Shown here one piece after another: positions 8,390 through 17,263 of a stretch of 64,000 nucleotides of DNA. This stretch comes from an uncultured Lachnospiraceae bacterium. Lineage in GTDB: Bacteria > Bacillota > Clostridia > Lachnospirales > Lachnospiraceae. Position numbers and translations under genes: made by a program. The stretch spans positions 40,657-104,656 of the forward strand of contig CAMXIK010000011.1 of NCBI GenBank assembly GCA_947243855.1, in the 5' to 3' direction. The notes under the pieces were generated by a model, which was not told the DNA's origin, ran no database searches, and was given only the letters and a program-made list of their open reading frames with translations. Every line of letters begins with the position of its first letter. Position 1 is the first letter of the stretch.

Positions 8390-10031
8390 TATCTCCTCCT
8401 AAAATGAGTTTAAGTACTCTTTTCTGTCCGTTACTATAATCCTTACTCAGTTGCAGTTCACGCATCTCCCGTCTAACCATCGGCGTATGGATAAGCCACT
8501 CTATTGTGTTTTTTATCATATCTTTTTCAATTTGTTTGCCAATACCAAGATTAATAAATCCATTTGTCATAGATGCAAAAATGTGCTCTGTCTCACGTTT
8601 GTTCTGTGCCAGAACAATTGTGGGAACCCCCATATACGCCAATTCATAAATTGTGCGTCCCTGAGATGTTATGGCCAAATCTGCCCGCTGTAAATATCTG
8701 CTTACCAATTTTACATCATTATGAATATAAATATGATGCTCCAAATCGTCATCTATTTCATTTTTATAGCGATATCCAAATCCTGTAATAATATGAAATT
8801 CAATTTGAGGAAATATTTTTGAGATCTCCTGAAAAATCTCATAAACTTTACTTGTTAAATTGCTCGGGTCGCTCCCACCAAATAGCACTACAATGTTTTT
8901 CACCTCGTTACTGAATTCTTTGGGTGCAACTTCAAAGAATTCGTCGCGGATAAAGAAATACTCAAATCCCGTGTAATGATTAGGTTTTTTATCATCTTCA
9001 TATACTGCATTAATTACACAATCGGCAAGTTCTGCACCATCTCCCATATCTTCAAAATTGACGATTCTATCCACATTTTTTCTCAGTTCCAGCATATAGG
9101 ATTTACTAGTATTCAGGATATCATTTACTACTATATCGGGCCGAAATTCTTTGACAATTTCATACATATCTGTTTCATTTTCTATTTGTCTCATCGGGAA
9201 AAATGAGCCTTTAATTTTTTCAACTCCCAGAACAGCATTTTTTTTAGTGACAAATAAAATTTCATGACCAGTCAAATGATATGCTATAGAAAGGCATCGA
9301 TAAATATGCCCCATTCCAAGTCTTTCTTCTCCATCAGTCCGTAAAATAATTCGTTTTGACGAAAGAAGCGCTTCACAAACAATCCAATCAAAGTCCGTGT
9401 CAATATCTACCGCTTCCTTACTGTCAACCTCATATACCGCTATATTATCTCCAAAGCGAGTAGTCTCTGACACAAACCTTCTTCTCGTTATAAGAAACCC
9501 ACCGGTTTCTTTATAATCAGCCGGTAGCTGTTGCCTGTTTAACCTCTGGACATAATTGGGAACAATCATCTCCTGCTTTTTTTTCCACGATAAATGTGGC
9601 GAATTTGTCACACTGATAAGCGTATCCTCTTCTACTCTTTCTAGGAACAAATCTATGGCCTTTTTAACAGTTTCAAATTTTAATGTTGGCGATGTTGCCT
9701 GCATTGTAACGACTATATCATACCTTACCTGCTGCCTTGTTTCCATCTCTTTTGTTGCATGATAAATTACTGGATCTAGCGTAACAAAATCTCCTGCCAA
9801 TGCTGCAGGACGCATTACAACTTCCACACCATATCCAGAAACCACTTCAGCAATTTCCAAATCATCCGTATCAACCGTTACATCCGCATTGTATATTTGC
9901 CTTAGCCTTAGTGCAATGTCTATAGCATAAGAAATCAATGGCTTTCCCGCCATTAGTCTCAAGTTTTTACGAGGTATCCCTTTTGACTGCCCTCTGGCCG
10001 GTATCACAATAAGTATTTTGGACTGATTCAT
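8382..10031 (-). CDS. Fused CMP-nonulosonate cytidylyltransferase and PseG-like UDP-sugar hydrolase
   Basis: This 549-aa two-domain protein begins with a NeuA-type cytidylyltransferase (residues 1 to about 225; signature PARGQSKGIPRKN near 11-23), which activates a nonulosonic acid with CTP. Residues about 227-549 match the PseG-like fold: RTDGEERLGMGHIYRC, a Gly-rich LFGGSDPSN loop, and a GT-B-like SQGRTIYELAYMGVP motif. PseG removes UDP from 2,4-diacetamido-trideoxy-altrose before the PseI/NeuB condensation. The fusion thus joins the step before and the step after the NeuB enzyme encoded directly downstream. It is adjacent to the preceding gene with no gap. Confidence 0.85.
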   Translation of the reverse strand: MNQSKILIVIPARGQSKGIPRKNLRLMAGKPLISYAIDIALRLRQIYNADVTVDTDDLEIAEVVSGYGVEVVMRPAALAGDFVTLDPVIYHATKEMETRQQVRYDIVVTMQATSPTLKFETVKKAIDLFLERVEEDTLISVTNSPHLSWKKKQEMIVPNYVQRLNRQQLPADYKETGGFLITRRRFVSETTRFGDNIAVYEVDSKEAVDIDTDFDWIVCEALLSSKRIILRTDGEERLGMGHIYRCLSIAYHLTGHEILFVTKKNAVLGVEKIKGSFFPMRQIENETDMYEIVKEFRPDIVVNDILNTSKSYMLELRKNVDRIVNFEDMGDGAELADCVINAVYEDDKKPNHYTGFEYFFIRDEFFEVAPKEFSNEVKNIVVLFGGSDPSNLTSKVYEIFQEISKIFPQIEFHIITGFGYRYKNEIDDDLEHHIYIHNDVKLVSRYLQRADLAITSQGRTIYELAYMGVPTIVLAQNKRETEHIFASMTNGFINLGIGKQIEKDMIKNTIEWLIHTPMVRREMRELQLSKDYSNGQKRVLKLILGGDNV

Positions 10032-11288
10032 TTACAATATCTCACTTTCATTCCACATTTTTTCTATCTCTTCTTCAACAATTTCCACTATCAATCTGTT
10101 TTTCGTCTGCGGTATGTTACTATTTACATACGCATCCAGATATGCCTTTCTTTTAACTGGATCAACCGTCTGTAAATACCGCCAAGGTTCCTCTCGCATT
10201 TCCTGTCTATCCCAGTTAAGTGGTACTAGTCCCAACATCTCGCAAGTGGGTATCCCCCATTCTCTCCATGATATTGTTTTAGCAAACATATCATCACATA
10301 CCATTAAAACTCTTTTGTTCCATAAGAGTGTAAAACTCATTGATGTCGAAATGTTCATCATAACAAACTCGGCATTTTTCACCAATTCTGCTGTCTTTCC
10401 AAAATAAAGCTCTCGATTATCATACATATCCCGATCATATACTGTGTGAGGATGTCCAGCAATAATCACCGGCATCTGATAATGTGCTTCCATTTTTTCA
10501 AAAAGATATCTTAACTCCTTAAAATAGTGTTCTCTATTATTATACATATCCAAATTATCCTGTGATAAATAACTTTTAATAATAGACTGTGCCCCTATAA
10601 ACCCCCATCCGCTATCTATCCATAAAATATATTTTCTGTTTGATTTACCTTCCATTCTTTCTACTTCAACAAATCGGTCATAATCAAGGCTATGAATATA
10701 TATTTTTTTGCAACCATTCATATATAATGGATATTCCACGTTGGCCCTTTTTGTGGCTTCAACAACAAATAAAGGTAAAAACAATTTCGGCGTAAATAAA
10801 CGGTCTACCTTGTTTTTTATTTTACAGTATAGTTCATGTAAACCAAATACAAGTGTTTTAACTCCTCCTTTTTCTTTATAAATTTCACTCCATTTCCGCC
10901 TAAAAGTTTTTTTCTCCTGTAAATATACCCACCGTACAGCTCCTAAACTTCCATATAGAATATATTTACACTTATTTCTTGCTAAAACATTTAAATCTTT
11001 TACCGTCAATATACTGAATAGAAAAAAAAGACTATCTCTATTTTTCTTTACTTGTTTTATATATTGCCTTCTTCCCAACTCATGAAGCATTTCGCCCGAA
11101 TACATTTTAGATGTATATTCATATTTCGGTGTCTTATCTGTATGAATACTCCATATTTCACATTTATATCCTTTCTGGCTAAAATATGACACACCATACC
11201 TGTCCAAATCTCGCTCTGTAAATCGAGATTTGGATGTCCACACAAAAATTAATTTCGGTTTTTTTATTACCATCTTTTTGTCTAACAA
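10032..11288 (-). CDS. Putative nonulosonic-acid or capsule transferase with HP and ST motifs
   Basis: This 418-aa protein belongs to no family I can name with certainty. It shows an IDSGWGF segment near 223, GHPHT with His279-Pro280, and an ISTS segment near 313-316. Spaced Asp-x-Gly, HP and SS/ST motifs are the shared signature of several bacterial sialyltransferase and Kdo-transferase families. Its position directly upstream of the CMP-sugar synthase genes fits use of that CMP-sugar. The start is TTG 11286-11288 with AAAGGAG about 6 nt before it; the next Met is too far from any ribosome site. Transfer of the CMP-sugar to a glycan is inference. Confidence 0.55.
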   Translation of the reverse strand: MLDKKMVIKKPKLIFVWTSKSRFTERDLDRYGVSYFSQKGYKCEIWSIHTDKTPKYEYTSKMYSGEMLHELGRRQYIKQVKKNRDSLFFLFSILTVKDLNVLARNKCKYILYGSLGAVRWVYLQEKKTFRRKWSEIYKEKGGVKTLVFGLHELYCKIKNKVDRLFTPKLFLPLFVVEATKRANVEYPLYMNGCKKIYIHSLDYDRFVEVERMEGKSNRKYILWIDSGWGFIGAQSIIKSYLSQDNLDMYNNREHYFKELRYLFEKMEAHYQMPVIIAGHPHTVYDRDMYDNRELYFGKTAELVKNAEFVMMNISTSMSFTLLWNKRVLMVCDDMFAKTISWREWGIPTCEMLGLVPLNWDRQEMREEPWRYLQTVDPVKRKAYLDAYVNSNIPQTKNRLIVEIVEEEIEKMWNESEIL

Positions 11289-11307
11289 AACAAACTCCTT
11301 TAAAAAA

Positions 11308-11361
11308 AATGTATCGCGGAGAAGTAATAAAATGAATCAGGTTCTCTTCCGCATCGTTCAC
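11308..11361 (-). pseudogene. Remnant of a duplicated aldolase 3' end
   Basis: Plus-strand bases 11308-11331 repeat 12333-12356 exactly (24 nt), and similarity continues with scattered mismatches to about 11355. On the minus strand it encodes IHFITSPRYI, the C-terminal motif of the aldolase gene at 12315-13898. The rest of that gene is missing. The fragment ends just before the ribosome site of the 10032-11288 gene. It looks like a scar of recombination. The surrounding gap 11289-11645 holds only this remnant and a 44-codon ORF; I see no clear terminator or promoter. Confidence 0.7.
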
Positions 11362-11500
11362 CTACTATATCTACTGTTATATTATCAAAATAAACAAAAT
11401 TATATATGTCTCTAAACTACTGTTCCTGCAAAAGTTCATTGAATATTCTCTTGCACCGCCCCCTCTTGAGTCTACCAAAATTTTGGCATCACATACTGCG

Positions 11501-11635
11501 TCACATTCTCTTTATATAGTTGAAGTTCGTTCGCCTTTTTTTATAATAATCATTGATCCATAAAATTGCTTCCGCTTCTTGGTCTAAACACTCTGTAATA
11601 CAATTACATCCTAGACATACTCTTTCTTTTACCAT
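11501..11635 (-). CDS. Possible 44-aa Cys-rich small ORF
   Basis: ATG 11633-11635 begins a 44-codon frame ending at TGA 11501-11503, directly downstream of the acetyltransferase gene. Its head has a CLGCNC...C cluster, followed by a basic tail (YYKKRR). GAGG lies about 15 nt upstream, which is too far for a good ribosome site. It could be a tiny metal-binding peptide, the head of a degraded gene or chance. I do not recognise it. Confidence 0.25.
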   Translation of the reverse strand: MVKERVCLGCNCITECLDQEAEAILWINDYYKKRRTNFNYIKRM

Positions 11636-11645
11636 TTAAACTATT

Positions 11646-12290
11646 TCATTCCTCTACAATTTTTACCACCTTAGCTGGTACGCCCGTCGCCAGACACCCG
11701 GCCGGAATTTCCGAATTCACTACACTTCCGGCACCAATAACAGAATTGTCACCAATTACAGTACCCTTCAAAATGATACACCCTGTTCCTATCCAAACAT
11801 TTTTTCCGATAATCACATCTCTGTCATTTTCAATCCCTTGTCTGGCAAAGCGGCCTTCTGACGGCCACGGATCATGAAAATCCGAATCCATGATAATACA
11901 ATTAGGTGCAATATATGTTCCCTCACCTATCTCAATACGCTTTGAACGAGCCACAACGCTTGTCCCGTTTAAAACAGAACCTTTTCTGACTATAATTTCA
12001 GCCCCTGCTATATGGGTTCGTAATTTTACCGGTCTATAAATTGAAGATGTCAGACATCTATGCGAATCAGAATTTAATACTACTCCACCTTCTATAATAA
12101 TTTTCCCTTCAAGCCAGTCATTAACAATATCTACCCGTCCTCGTGCAATTACCGTTTTATCAATATCCGCTTTCCAAAATACCCCCCCCCTAAATAAATA
12201 TAATTTTCCAATGCATTCCAATGTTTTTTCGTAAAGGCCATGATAATATCTTTTTGCAATCACACTCAAAATTTCTTCTTTTCTTACCAT
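11646..12290 (-). CDS. Hexapeptide-repeat O-acetyltransferase with in-frame G9 tract (ON)
   Basis: This 214-aa protein ends in a left-handed beta-helix acyltransferase domain with hexapeptide repeats, including the typical DSDFHD and GKNVWIGTGCIILKG segments and the closing GVPAKVVK. Such enzymes move acetyl from acetyl-CoA to sugar hydroxyl or amino groups. Codons 34-37 (RGGV) are built on a run of nine G (12182-12190). The frame is intact at G9, so the gene is read as ON; loss or gain of one G would truncate it after about 40 residues. It sits between the aldolase gene and the aldolase remnant, which suggests it was inserted as a cassette. AGGT about 6 nt before the ATG is a weak ribosome site. 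Confidence 0.78.
   Translation of the reverse strand: MVRKEEILSVIAKRYYHGLYEKTLECIGKLYLFRGGVFWKADIDKTVIARGRVDIVNDWLEGKIIIEGGVVLNSDSHRCLTSSIYRPVKLRTHIAGAEIIVRKGSVLNGTSVVARSKRIEIGEGTYIAPNCIIMDSDFHDPWPSEGRFARQGIENDRDVIIGKNVWIGTGCIILKGTVIGDNSVIGAGSVVNSEIPAGCLATGVPAKVVKIVEE
12182..12190 (-). repeat. G9 homopolymer tract inside acetyltransferase (ON length)
   Basis: Nine C on the plus strand, nine G in the coding strand, cover codons 34-37 of the acetyltransferase. At 9 the frame is open; 8, 10 or 11 would cause early termination. It lies upstream of the catalytic repeats, the usual location for a phase-switch tract. Confidence 0.8.
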
Positions 12291-12314
12291 TCCACTACCT
12301 AACCCTTCTTCTTA

Positions 12315-13898
12315 TCAAATTATAGGAACATCAATGTATCGCGGAGAAGTAATAAAGTGAATCGGTATCTCCGCCGCATACATGTTCAACACACTGGCTA
12401 ACCCTCTGTTCATCACCTCAAACAATTCTAGTTGTGGTGCGTAACTCATGCTTCTATCTGCATAATTACTGTTTCTGTCATGGGAATACCCATCTATTCC
12501 TGCAACATAAATTTCCTTTGCTTCCAAAGAAATCAATAGCTTAATCAACATTAACGCCGAATTATCCCTGACTCCATCTACATTATTCAGAAGATTTGCA
12601 TAATCTACTTTTAAATAAACATCATCGACCGCTATATTGCTTGTACTGATACATCTGCTTAAGCTGTCGCTGTTGAGTTCTCTATACCTTCTCATGTTAC
12701 TTAAAAAAATATAGTCTGTTTTTAAATATGGATAATCAAAATTAACGCCAATTGAAATACATTTTGTTTCTTGAGCACATTGCTGAATCTCTTCTTTTTT
12801 TTCTTTGCTGCTAATGCCCGGCGCTATAATCAGAACACTATTATGTTTTATAATCGAAGCAAAATTTTGGAAATTATTGTCAGATATACTCCGCGCTCCC
12901 ATATAATCTAAATACAGTGTTTCAATATATCTACTGTCATAATTTGCTTTTTTATTCTCATCCATTATGCTGAAGATTTCATTCATGCTTTCAATTGTCA
13001 ATGTACTCTTTCCCTCCAAATGTCTCGCATAATTTGGATGAGCATTATGTCTTGCAGACAAGTAATTTGCTATGGAATACCCCCAATAATTTTCTTTATA
13101 AAAATCGTTCAATACCCGATCAATAACAGACAACAATGGGGGAAGCTGATAAGAAGCATCTTCACACTCATTTAAATGTTCTGTAAGGAGTTCTGTGTTA
13201 AGGTTTCCAGCACCCCGACCCATTCCGAATATGCTGGAATCAATAATTAAATTTCTTTGTGTTTGTACCGATATTAACGATTTTGCATTGGAATAGGCCA
13301 ATTGCATATTATTATGAGAATGAAATCCTATTTTAATTTCCTTCGCGAGCCTGTGTTCCAACATATAAAACAGTCTCATCAGTTCCCGTTCTTTCATCCC
13401 ACCAAAACTATCAACTATATAGACTGCATAAGGCTGCACTTCATTAGACAATTCTATCATTTGTAAGAATTCTTCTTCTGAGTAATTTAATGTAAGCATT
13501 GGCTGCACAAAAACCTGATATCCTTTTTCTCTGATATCACAACAATATTTCATTGCATCCTGCAAATCTTGTTTGTGAAAAGCAATGCGTATCCCGTCAA
13601 TCTTCCCCTTTTTATGCGCTGGAATCCTGTCCAAAGGGTACTCTCCATAATTAATCATACAGACGGCCATTTTCGCATAATTTTCTGGAATAATTTGCTC
13701 GGCTCCGTCCAATGACACATATTTGGTACTGCTGCATGCTTCTTTTGAAGATTCTGTTAAATATCCGCATTCAACAATATCCACATTTGCCTCTGTAAGG
13801 GCATCCATAATTAAGGAAATATTCTTTTTCCCAAACTCCCAGTTATTACAATATCCGCCATCCCTTAATGTGCAATCAAGCACCTGTATTCTTCCCAT
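12315..13898 (-). CDS. HMGL/DRE-TIM aldolase-domain protein with extra C-terminal domain
   Basis: This 527-aa protein starts with a DRE-TIM metallolyase barrel: LDCTLRDGG at 7-15, and a metal-binding GFHSHNN segment around 203-209. It resembles the aldolase-domain proteins (4-hydroxy-2-oxovalerate aldolase-like) found in polysaccharide loci. Residues ~350-527 form a second, Rossmann-like domain (VLIIAPGIS, then IYVAGIDGYSHD) that I cannot name. Its neighbours are two KdsB-like cytidylyltransferases. One reading is that it forms or modifies a 2-keto acid sugar by C-C bond formation with pyruvate or a related donor, which the next enzymes activate. The domain is secure; the substrate is inference. 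Confidence 0.7.
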   Translation of the reverse strand: MGRIQVLDCTLRDGGYCNNWEFGKKNISLIMDALTEANVDIVECGYLTESSKEACSSTKYVSLDGAEQIIPENYAKMAVCMINYGEYPLDRIPAHKKGKIDGIRIAFHKQDLQDAMKYCCDIREKGYQVFVQPMLTLNYSEEEFLQMIELSNEVQPYAVYIVDSFGGMKERELMRLFYMLEHRLAKEIKIGFHSHNNMQLAYSNAKSLISVQTQRNLIIDSSIFGMGRGAGNLNTELLTEHLNECEDASYQLPPLLSVIDRVLNDFYKENYWGYSIANYLSARHNAHPNYARHLEGKSTLTIESMNEIFSIMDENKKANYDSRYIETLYLDYMGARSISDNNFQNFASIIKHNSVLIIAPGISSKEKKEEIQQCAQETKCISIGVNFDYPYLKTDYIFLSNMRRYRELNSDSLSRCISTSNIAVDDVYLKVDYANLLNNVDGVRDNSALMLIKLLISLEAKEIYVAGIDGYSHDRNSNYADRSMSYAPQLELFEVMNRGLASVLNMYAAEIPIHFITSPRYIDVPII

Positions 13899-13920
13899 CC
13901 GTATTCTTTACATCCTCTAT

Positions 13921-14682
13921 TCATTCTTTCATACTAAATTCCATAATAGCAGAAGCCTTTGTCTGAGCTATCACCCTACAAATTCTCTCCAGATCCTTTG
14001 GTGTGTCAACTGCCATTGACTCAGAATCCACCAATACAGTTAGTACCTTTTTATGATTTTCTAACAACCGAAGAAGCTCTATCTCTTCCGCCCTTTCAAT
14101 ACGTCCCGGTTTTGTTCTACGATAGAAATCCAACGCATCTTTTCTAAAAGCATAGCAACCCACATTTTTATAAAAAGGATATCCAAGTATTCCCTTTGGA
14201 TGCGGTATCGCTGCCCTTGACATATAAATAAGATAGTTGTTTTCATTAATTGCAAGTTTAATTGTCGTATCATTCACCACATCAACCGGATATTTAAATT
14301 TTTCAGTCAGCATGATAGCATCTGCTTCTGGCGCATCTGCAATCGCATGAATTAAGTCTTTTTCATCCTGTGCAGAAATAAGCGGTTCGTCTCCCATAAT
14401 CACTACATACAAGTCCGCCTCATACTTTTGAGCAACTTCTGCAACCCTATCCGTCCCTGTCGGATGTAGATTAGATGTCATCATGACATGCATTCCATAT
14501 TTATGGCACTCATCTACAATCAATTCACTTTCTGTTGCCACAATCACATCATCATACTCTTTAACTTTTAGCGCCTCTTGGTACACCCACCATATCATTG
14601 GTCGTCCACAAACATCTGCTAACGGTTTTCCCGGAAATCGTGATGACTCATATCTTGCTGGAATAATTGCAATTATTTTCAT
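13921..14682 (-). CDS. CMP-Kdo synthetase-like cytidylyltransferase, copy 1
   Basis: This 253-aa protein matches the KdsB family: IPARYESSRFPGKPLA at 7-22, then HPTGTDRVAEVA and MGDEPLI. KdsB activates a 3-deoxy-octulosonate as its CMP derivative. Kdo itself is a Gram-negative lipopolysaccharide sugar, so here the substrate is likely a related 2-keto acid sugar. Copy 2 lies immediately upstream, and the two are similar along their whole length, indicating tandem duplication. The ATG has GGAGG about 9 nt upstream. If the upstream G tract had 8 or 11 G, the upstream reading frame would end at TAATG on this start. Confidence 0.82.
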   Translation of the reverse strand: MKIIAIIPARYESSRFPGKPLADVCGRPMIWWVYQEALKVKEYDDVIVATESELIVDECHKYGMHVMMTSNLHPTGTDRVAEVAQKYEADLYVVIMGDEPLISAQDEKDLIHAIADAPEADAIMLTEKFKYPVDVVNDTTIKLAINENNYLIYMSRAAIPHPKGILGYPFYKNVGCYAFRKDALDFYRRTKPGRIERAEEIELLRLLENHKKVLTVLVDSESMAVDTPKDLERICRVIAQTKASAIMEFSMKE

Positions 14683-14751
14683 TACGCTGCACCTCCAGAT
14701 ATTTCAACATGGTACAGCGTCTGTCGCAACACATTTCTAAAGGGTACTAGT

Positions 14752-15498
14752 TTATACCCCCCCCCTCAGTTTTACGATGTTCCTAACTTTTTCTAGATCA
14801 TTAACGGTATCAACTGCAACCGTTTCAGAAGAAACCTCTACATACTTCACTCGATAGCCATTTTCAATAAATCGCAATATTTCTATATCTTCTATCTGTT
14901 CCACTTTGGCTTTTCCATGTTTGCGTCCATAATCGCAGAAAAAACGAAGTGCCCCCGGTTTAAATCCATATACGCATACTTGTTTATAATAATCATATCC
15001 TATACTTCCCTTGGGATAAGGCGCCGTTGACCTTGTTAAATAAATACCCACATTATCCTTATTCGTAATCACCTTCGGGACCGTAAAATTAACAACATCA
15101 ACCGGATTCATAATTTTTGTCATTAAATTAGTGATTTGAAGCTGCTCATCTTCATAAAAAGGCAATATCGCCGCGCGAATGGTGTCTGGTTCAAGCAACG
15201 GCTCGTCCCCCTGAATATTAACATACAAATCCGCCTTAATCTTCTCCGCGACCTCCCCCACACGGTCAGTACCTGTCCTGTGTTCTGTTGAAGTCATGAT
15301 CACTCTAATATCATTTTCCTCACAGACCTGCTTAATTCTGACATCATCTGTAGCCACATATACTTCATCCATTTCCTGTACCTTCATACATTGCTGGTAC
15401 ACCCACCATATCATTGGTTTCCCGCAGATATCCGCCAATGGTTTCCCCGGAAATCTCAATGATTCATATCTTGCTGGTATTACTCCAATAATTTTCAT
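14752..15498 (-). CDS. CMP-Kdo synthetase-like cytidylyltransferase, copy 2, ending in a G9 tract
   Basis: This 248-aa KdsB-family protein has IPARYESLRFPGKPLA, HRTGTDRVGEVA and QGDEPLL, closely matching the copy downstream. Its last codons (RGGV, stop) are formed by a nine-G run. At 10 G it would end as ...GGGIN. At 8 or 11 G the frame would continue about 24 codons and stop in a TAATG overlap with the next gene. The catalytic part is complete in every state, so the tract would change only the tail and the coupling to the next gene. Length fits the family in the present state. Product: a CMP-activated keto-acid sugar, exact identity unknown. Confidence 0.8.
   Translation of the reverse strand: MKIIGVIPARYESLRFPGKPLADICGKPMIWWVYQQCMKVQEMDEVYVATDDVRIKQVCEENDIRVIMTSTEHRTGTDRVGEVAEKIKADLYVNIQGDEPLLEPDTIRAAILPFYEDEQLQITNLMTKIMNPVDVVNFTVPKVITNKDNVGIYLTRSTAPYPKGSIGYDYYKQVCVYGFKPGALRFFCDYGRKHGKAKVEQIEDIEILRFIENGYRVKYVEVSSETVAVDTVNDLEKVRNIVKLRGGV
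14757..14765 (-). repeat. G9 tract at the 3' end of cytidylyltransferase copy 2
   Basis: Nine C on the plus strand give nine G at the last codons of the gene, 3 nt before its stop and about 75 nt before the next start. Slippage would choose between short tails and a read-through tail that terminates on the next gene's ATG. Any effect on downstream expression is inferred from overlap geometry. Confidence 0.75.
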
Positions 15499-15565
15499 GT
15501 AAGATACCCTTAATGCCTTTACAACATTATTCCTTCCCTAATTTATTTGGTAATTTAAAGAATCA

Positions 15566-17239
15566 TCAGATAAACAATTCCTTAACGCTCATTTCATTTA
15601 ATTCCACTAATTTAAAAACTTTATTACCAGAAGCACTCTGTGTAGTCAGGTCAGATATTGCCTGTTGAAGTTCCTTTTCGCCATACACCACCCGATATAA
15701 GGAATCAGATATTGAATCTGGAATGCAGGATGCCGTAATTCTTCCCGGCACCGCTACAACAATTGTCTTTTTACCATACAATAGTGTTTCCGCTCCCGTC
15801 GATGAAGGACTTGAAGTAATGACAATCATTGCTCTATTCACAAGTTTTTCAAAACTATCCGTTGAGAACTCATAATTAAAGCTGACCTTCTTAACATTGT
15901 AATCTTCCAGTCCCCATTCCCTATTATACGGATGATTCTTAATAATAATTAGAAACTCACGTAAGGTTTGCGAAATAGCCTCCAACATGCATATTATTTT
16001 TTGTGACTCTATTGTAGTAATGGGTAATGTACAAAAAATAATCTTTTGTTTCTCCTTATTTTCATCCACTCTATTTGAAATATGAATTCTAAATGATGGA
16101 CATAATTTCACTTTCACATTATCTTCATATTTGCAAGGCAAGTTTTGATATATCTCTGAAATTACACTTATAGCCTCAGGAACCACTTTTTGGCGCACTT
16201 GCTCCCTTGACGGATATCTACTAATATATTTTTTATCCGTTGGAATGCCTATATAGCCCGTACTTCTACCATTAGGATATTTTTTTCTGTATGCCATAAA
16301 TATACCAATAGATGAGGGCTGTCCCTCATACCATCCAACCAAAGCCTTAATATTTATATTTTTTTTCTTCATTCCATTTATGGCATGATAGCCTATTAGC
16401 GCATTAAAAGAGTTTAGCGATAAAATCCCCTGTAAAAGATCCGCTTCAATAATGGCAGATACATCCAAACTTTCAAAGCAATATCTTTTTTTCCCCCATT
16501 TAAAACACAAAAAAGGAAATTGCAACATCTTTATATAATCAAATATATCCACAAAATTCTCTCTATACAAAAACCGATAATCATCATTGTTATTTAGACA
16601 TTGAATAATTTTCCCATATTCATTTCTATCCTCCACATGTATGTGTGGTAATATATATATTTTTTCATCTGTATATTTCGATAAATTGGTGAAATCTCTA
16701 GAGGAAAACTTGCCATTTTCACAACTAGCAGCAATGATATTTTCCTCTATTAGAACAATATCTTTATCAGGTAACACAAACCGATATTTAGATAGTTTAT
16801 TAACTCTTTTCTTTGTTTTTAGCTTCCTATAAATTATCTTAAAATAATTATATAGCAAAACCAATTTATGGCAATCCGGCTCTTTCTCTGATATACATTT
16901 AATTTTCAGATGCCTTAATTCATGTCTCTGCCTAACATAATTGGAAATTGCAATTCCAATTTCTTTTTTGTCGGTTTTAATAATTCCTATTGCAGCATCA
17001 TTCTGAATCCTTTCTATTGCATATAATACAATACAAATATCCCAATACGCTTTGGATAAATATATATTTCGGCTTGCAAACGTTGTTACCCACCAAAATT
17101 TACATTCTTCATGTTTGGCACTTATATCATCCACAAATTCCGTATATTTATCAGAATACTCGTCAAACAACTCATTTACCCGTTTAGTATCTTCAATTGT
17201 CATGTGACATAAGTCTAACTCTTTTCTATTATTCTGCAT
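15566..17239 (-). CDS. Putative capsule/Kdo-type transferase with HP and SS motifs
   Basis: This 557-aa protein is likely GT-B folded. The C-terminal half has IKNHPYN (His436-Pro437) and TSSPSSTGAE (Ser476-Ser481 region), the HP and SS pair found in Kdo- and sialic-acid-transferring enzymes. The N-terminal ~250 residues are Lys-rich and unfamiliar. It lies directly upstream of the two KdsB-like genes, so it is the natural candidate to use their CMP-sugar. GAGG 5 nt before ATG 17237-17239 supports the start. Family membership is by motif and context, not confirmed. Confidence 0.55.
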   Translation of the reverse strand: MQNNRKELDLCHMTIEDTKRVNELFDEYSDKYTEFVDDISAKHEECKFWWVTTFASRNIYLSKAYWDICIVLYAIERIQNDAAIGIIKTDKKEIGIAISNYVRQRHELRHLKIKCISEKEPDCHKLVLLYNYFKIIYRKLKTKKRVNKLSKYRFVLPDKDIVLIEENIIAASCENGKFSSRDFTNLSKYTDEKIYILPHIHVEDRNEYGKIIQCLNNNDDYRFLYRENFVDIFDYIKMLQFPFLCFKWGKKRYCFESLDVSAIIEADLLQGILSLNSFNALIGYHAINGMKKKNINIKALVGWYEGQPSSIGIFMAYRKKYPNGRSTGYIGIPTDKKYISRYPSREQVRQKVVPEAISVISEIYQNLPCKYEDNVKVKLCPSFRIHISNRVDENKEKQKIIFCTLPITTIESQKIICMLEAISQTLREFLIIIKNHPYNREWGLEDYNVKKVSFNYEFSTDSFEKLVNRAMIVITSSPSSTGAETLLYGKKTIVVAVPGRITASCIPDSISDSLYRVVYGEKELQQAISDLTTQSASGNKVFKLVELNEMSVKELFI

Positions 17240-17263
17240 AATTTCCTCATGTATTGCCTCTAT

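Noticed and set aside
11399..11404. TATAAT on the minus strand in the 11289-11645 gap
   Set aside because: No matching -35 at 16-18 nt; AT-rich DNA gives such hexamers by chance.
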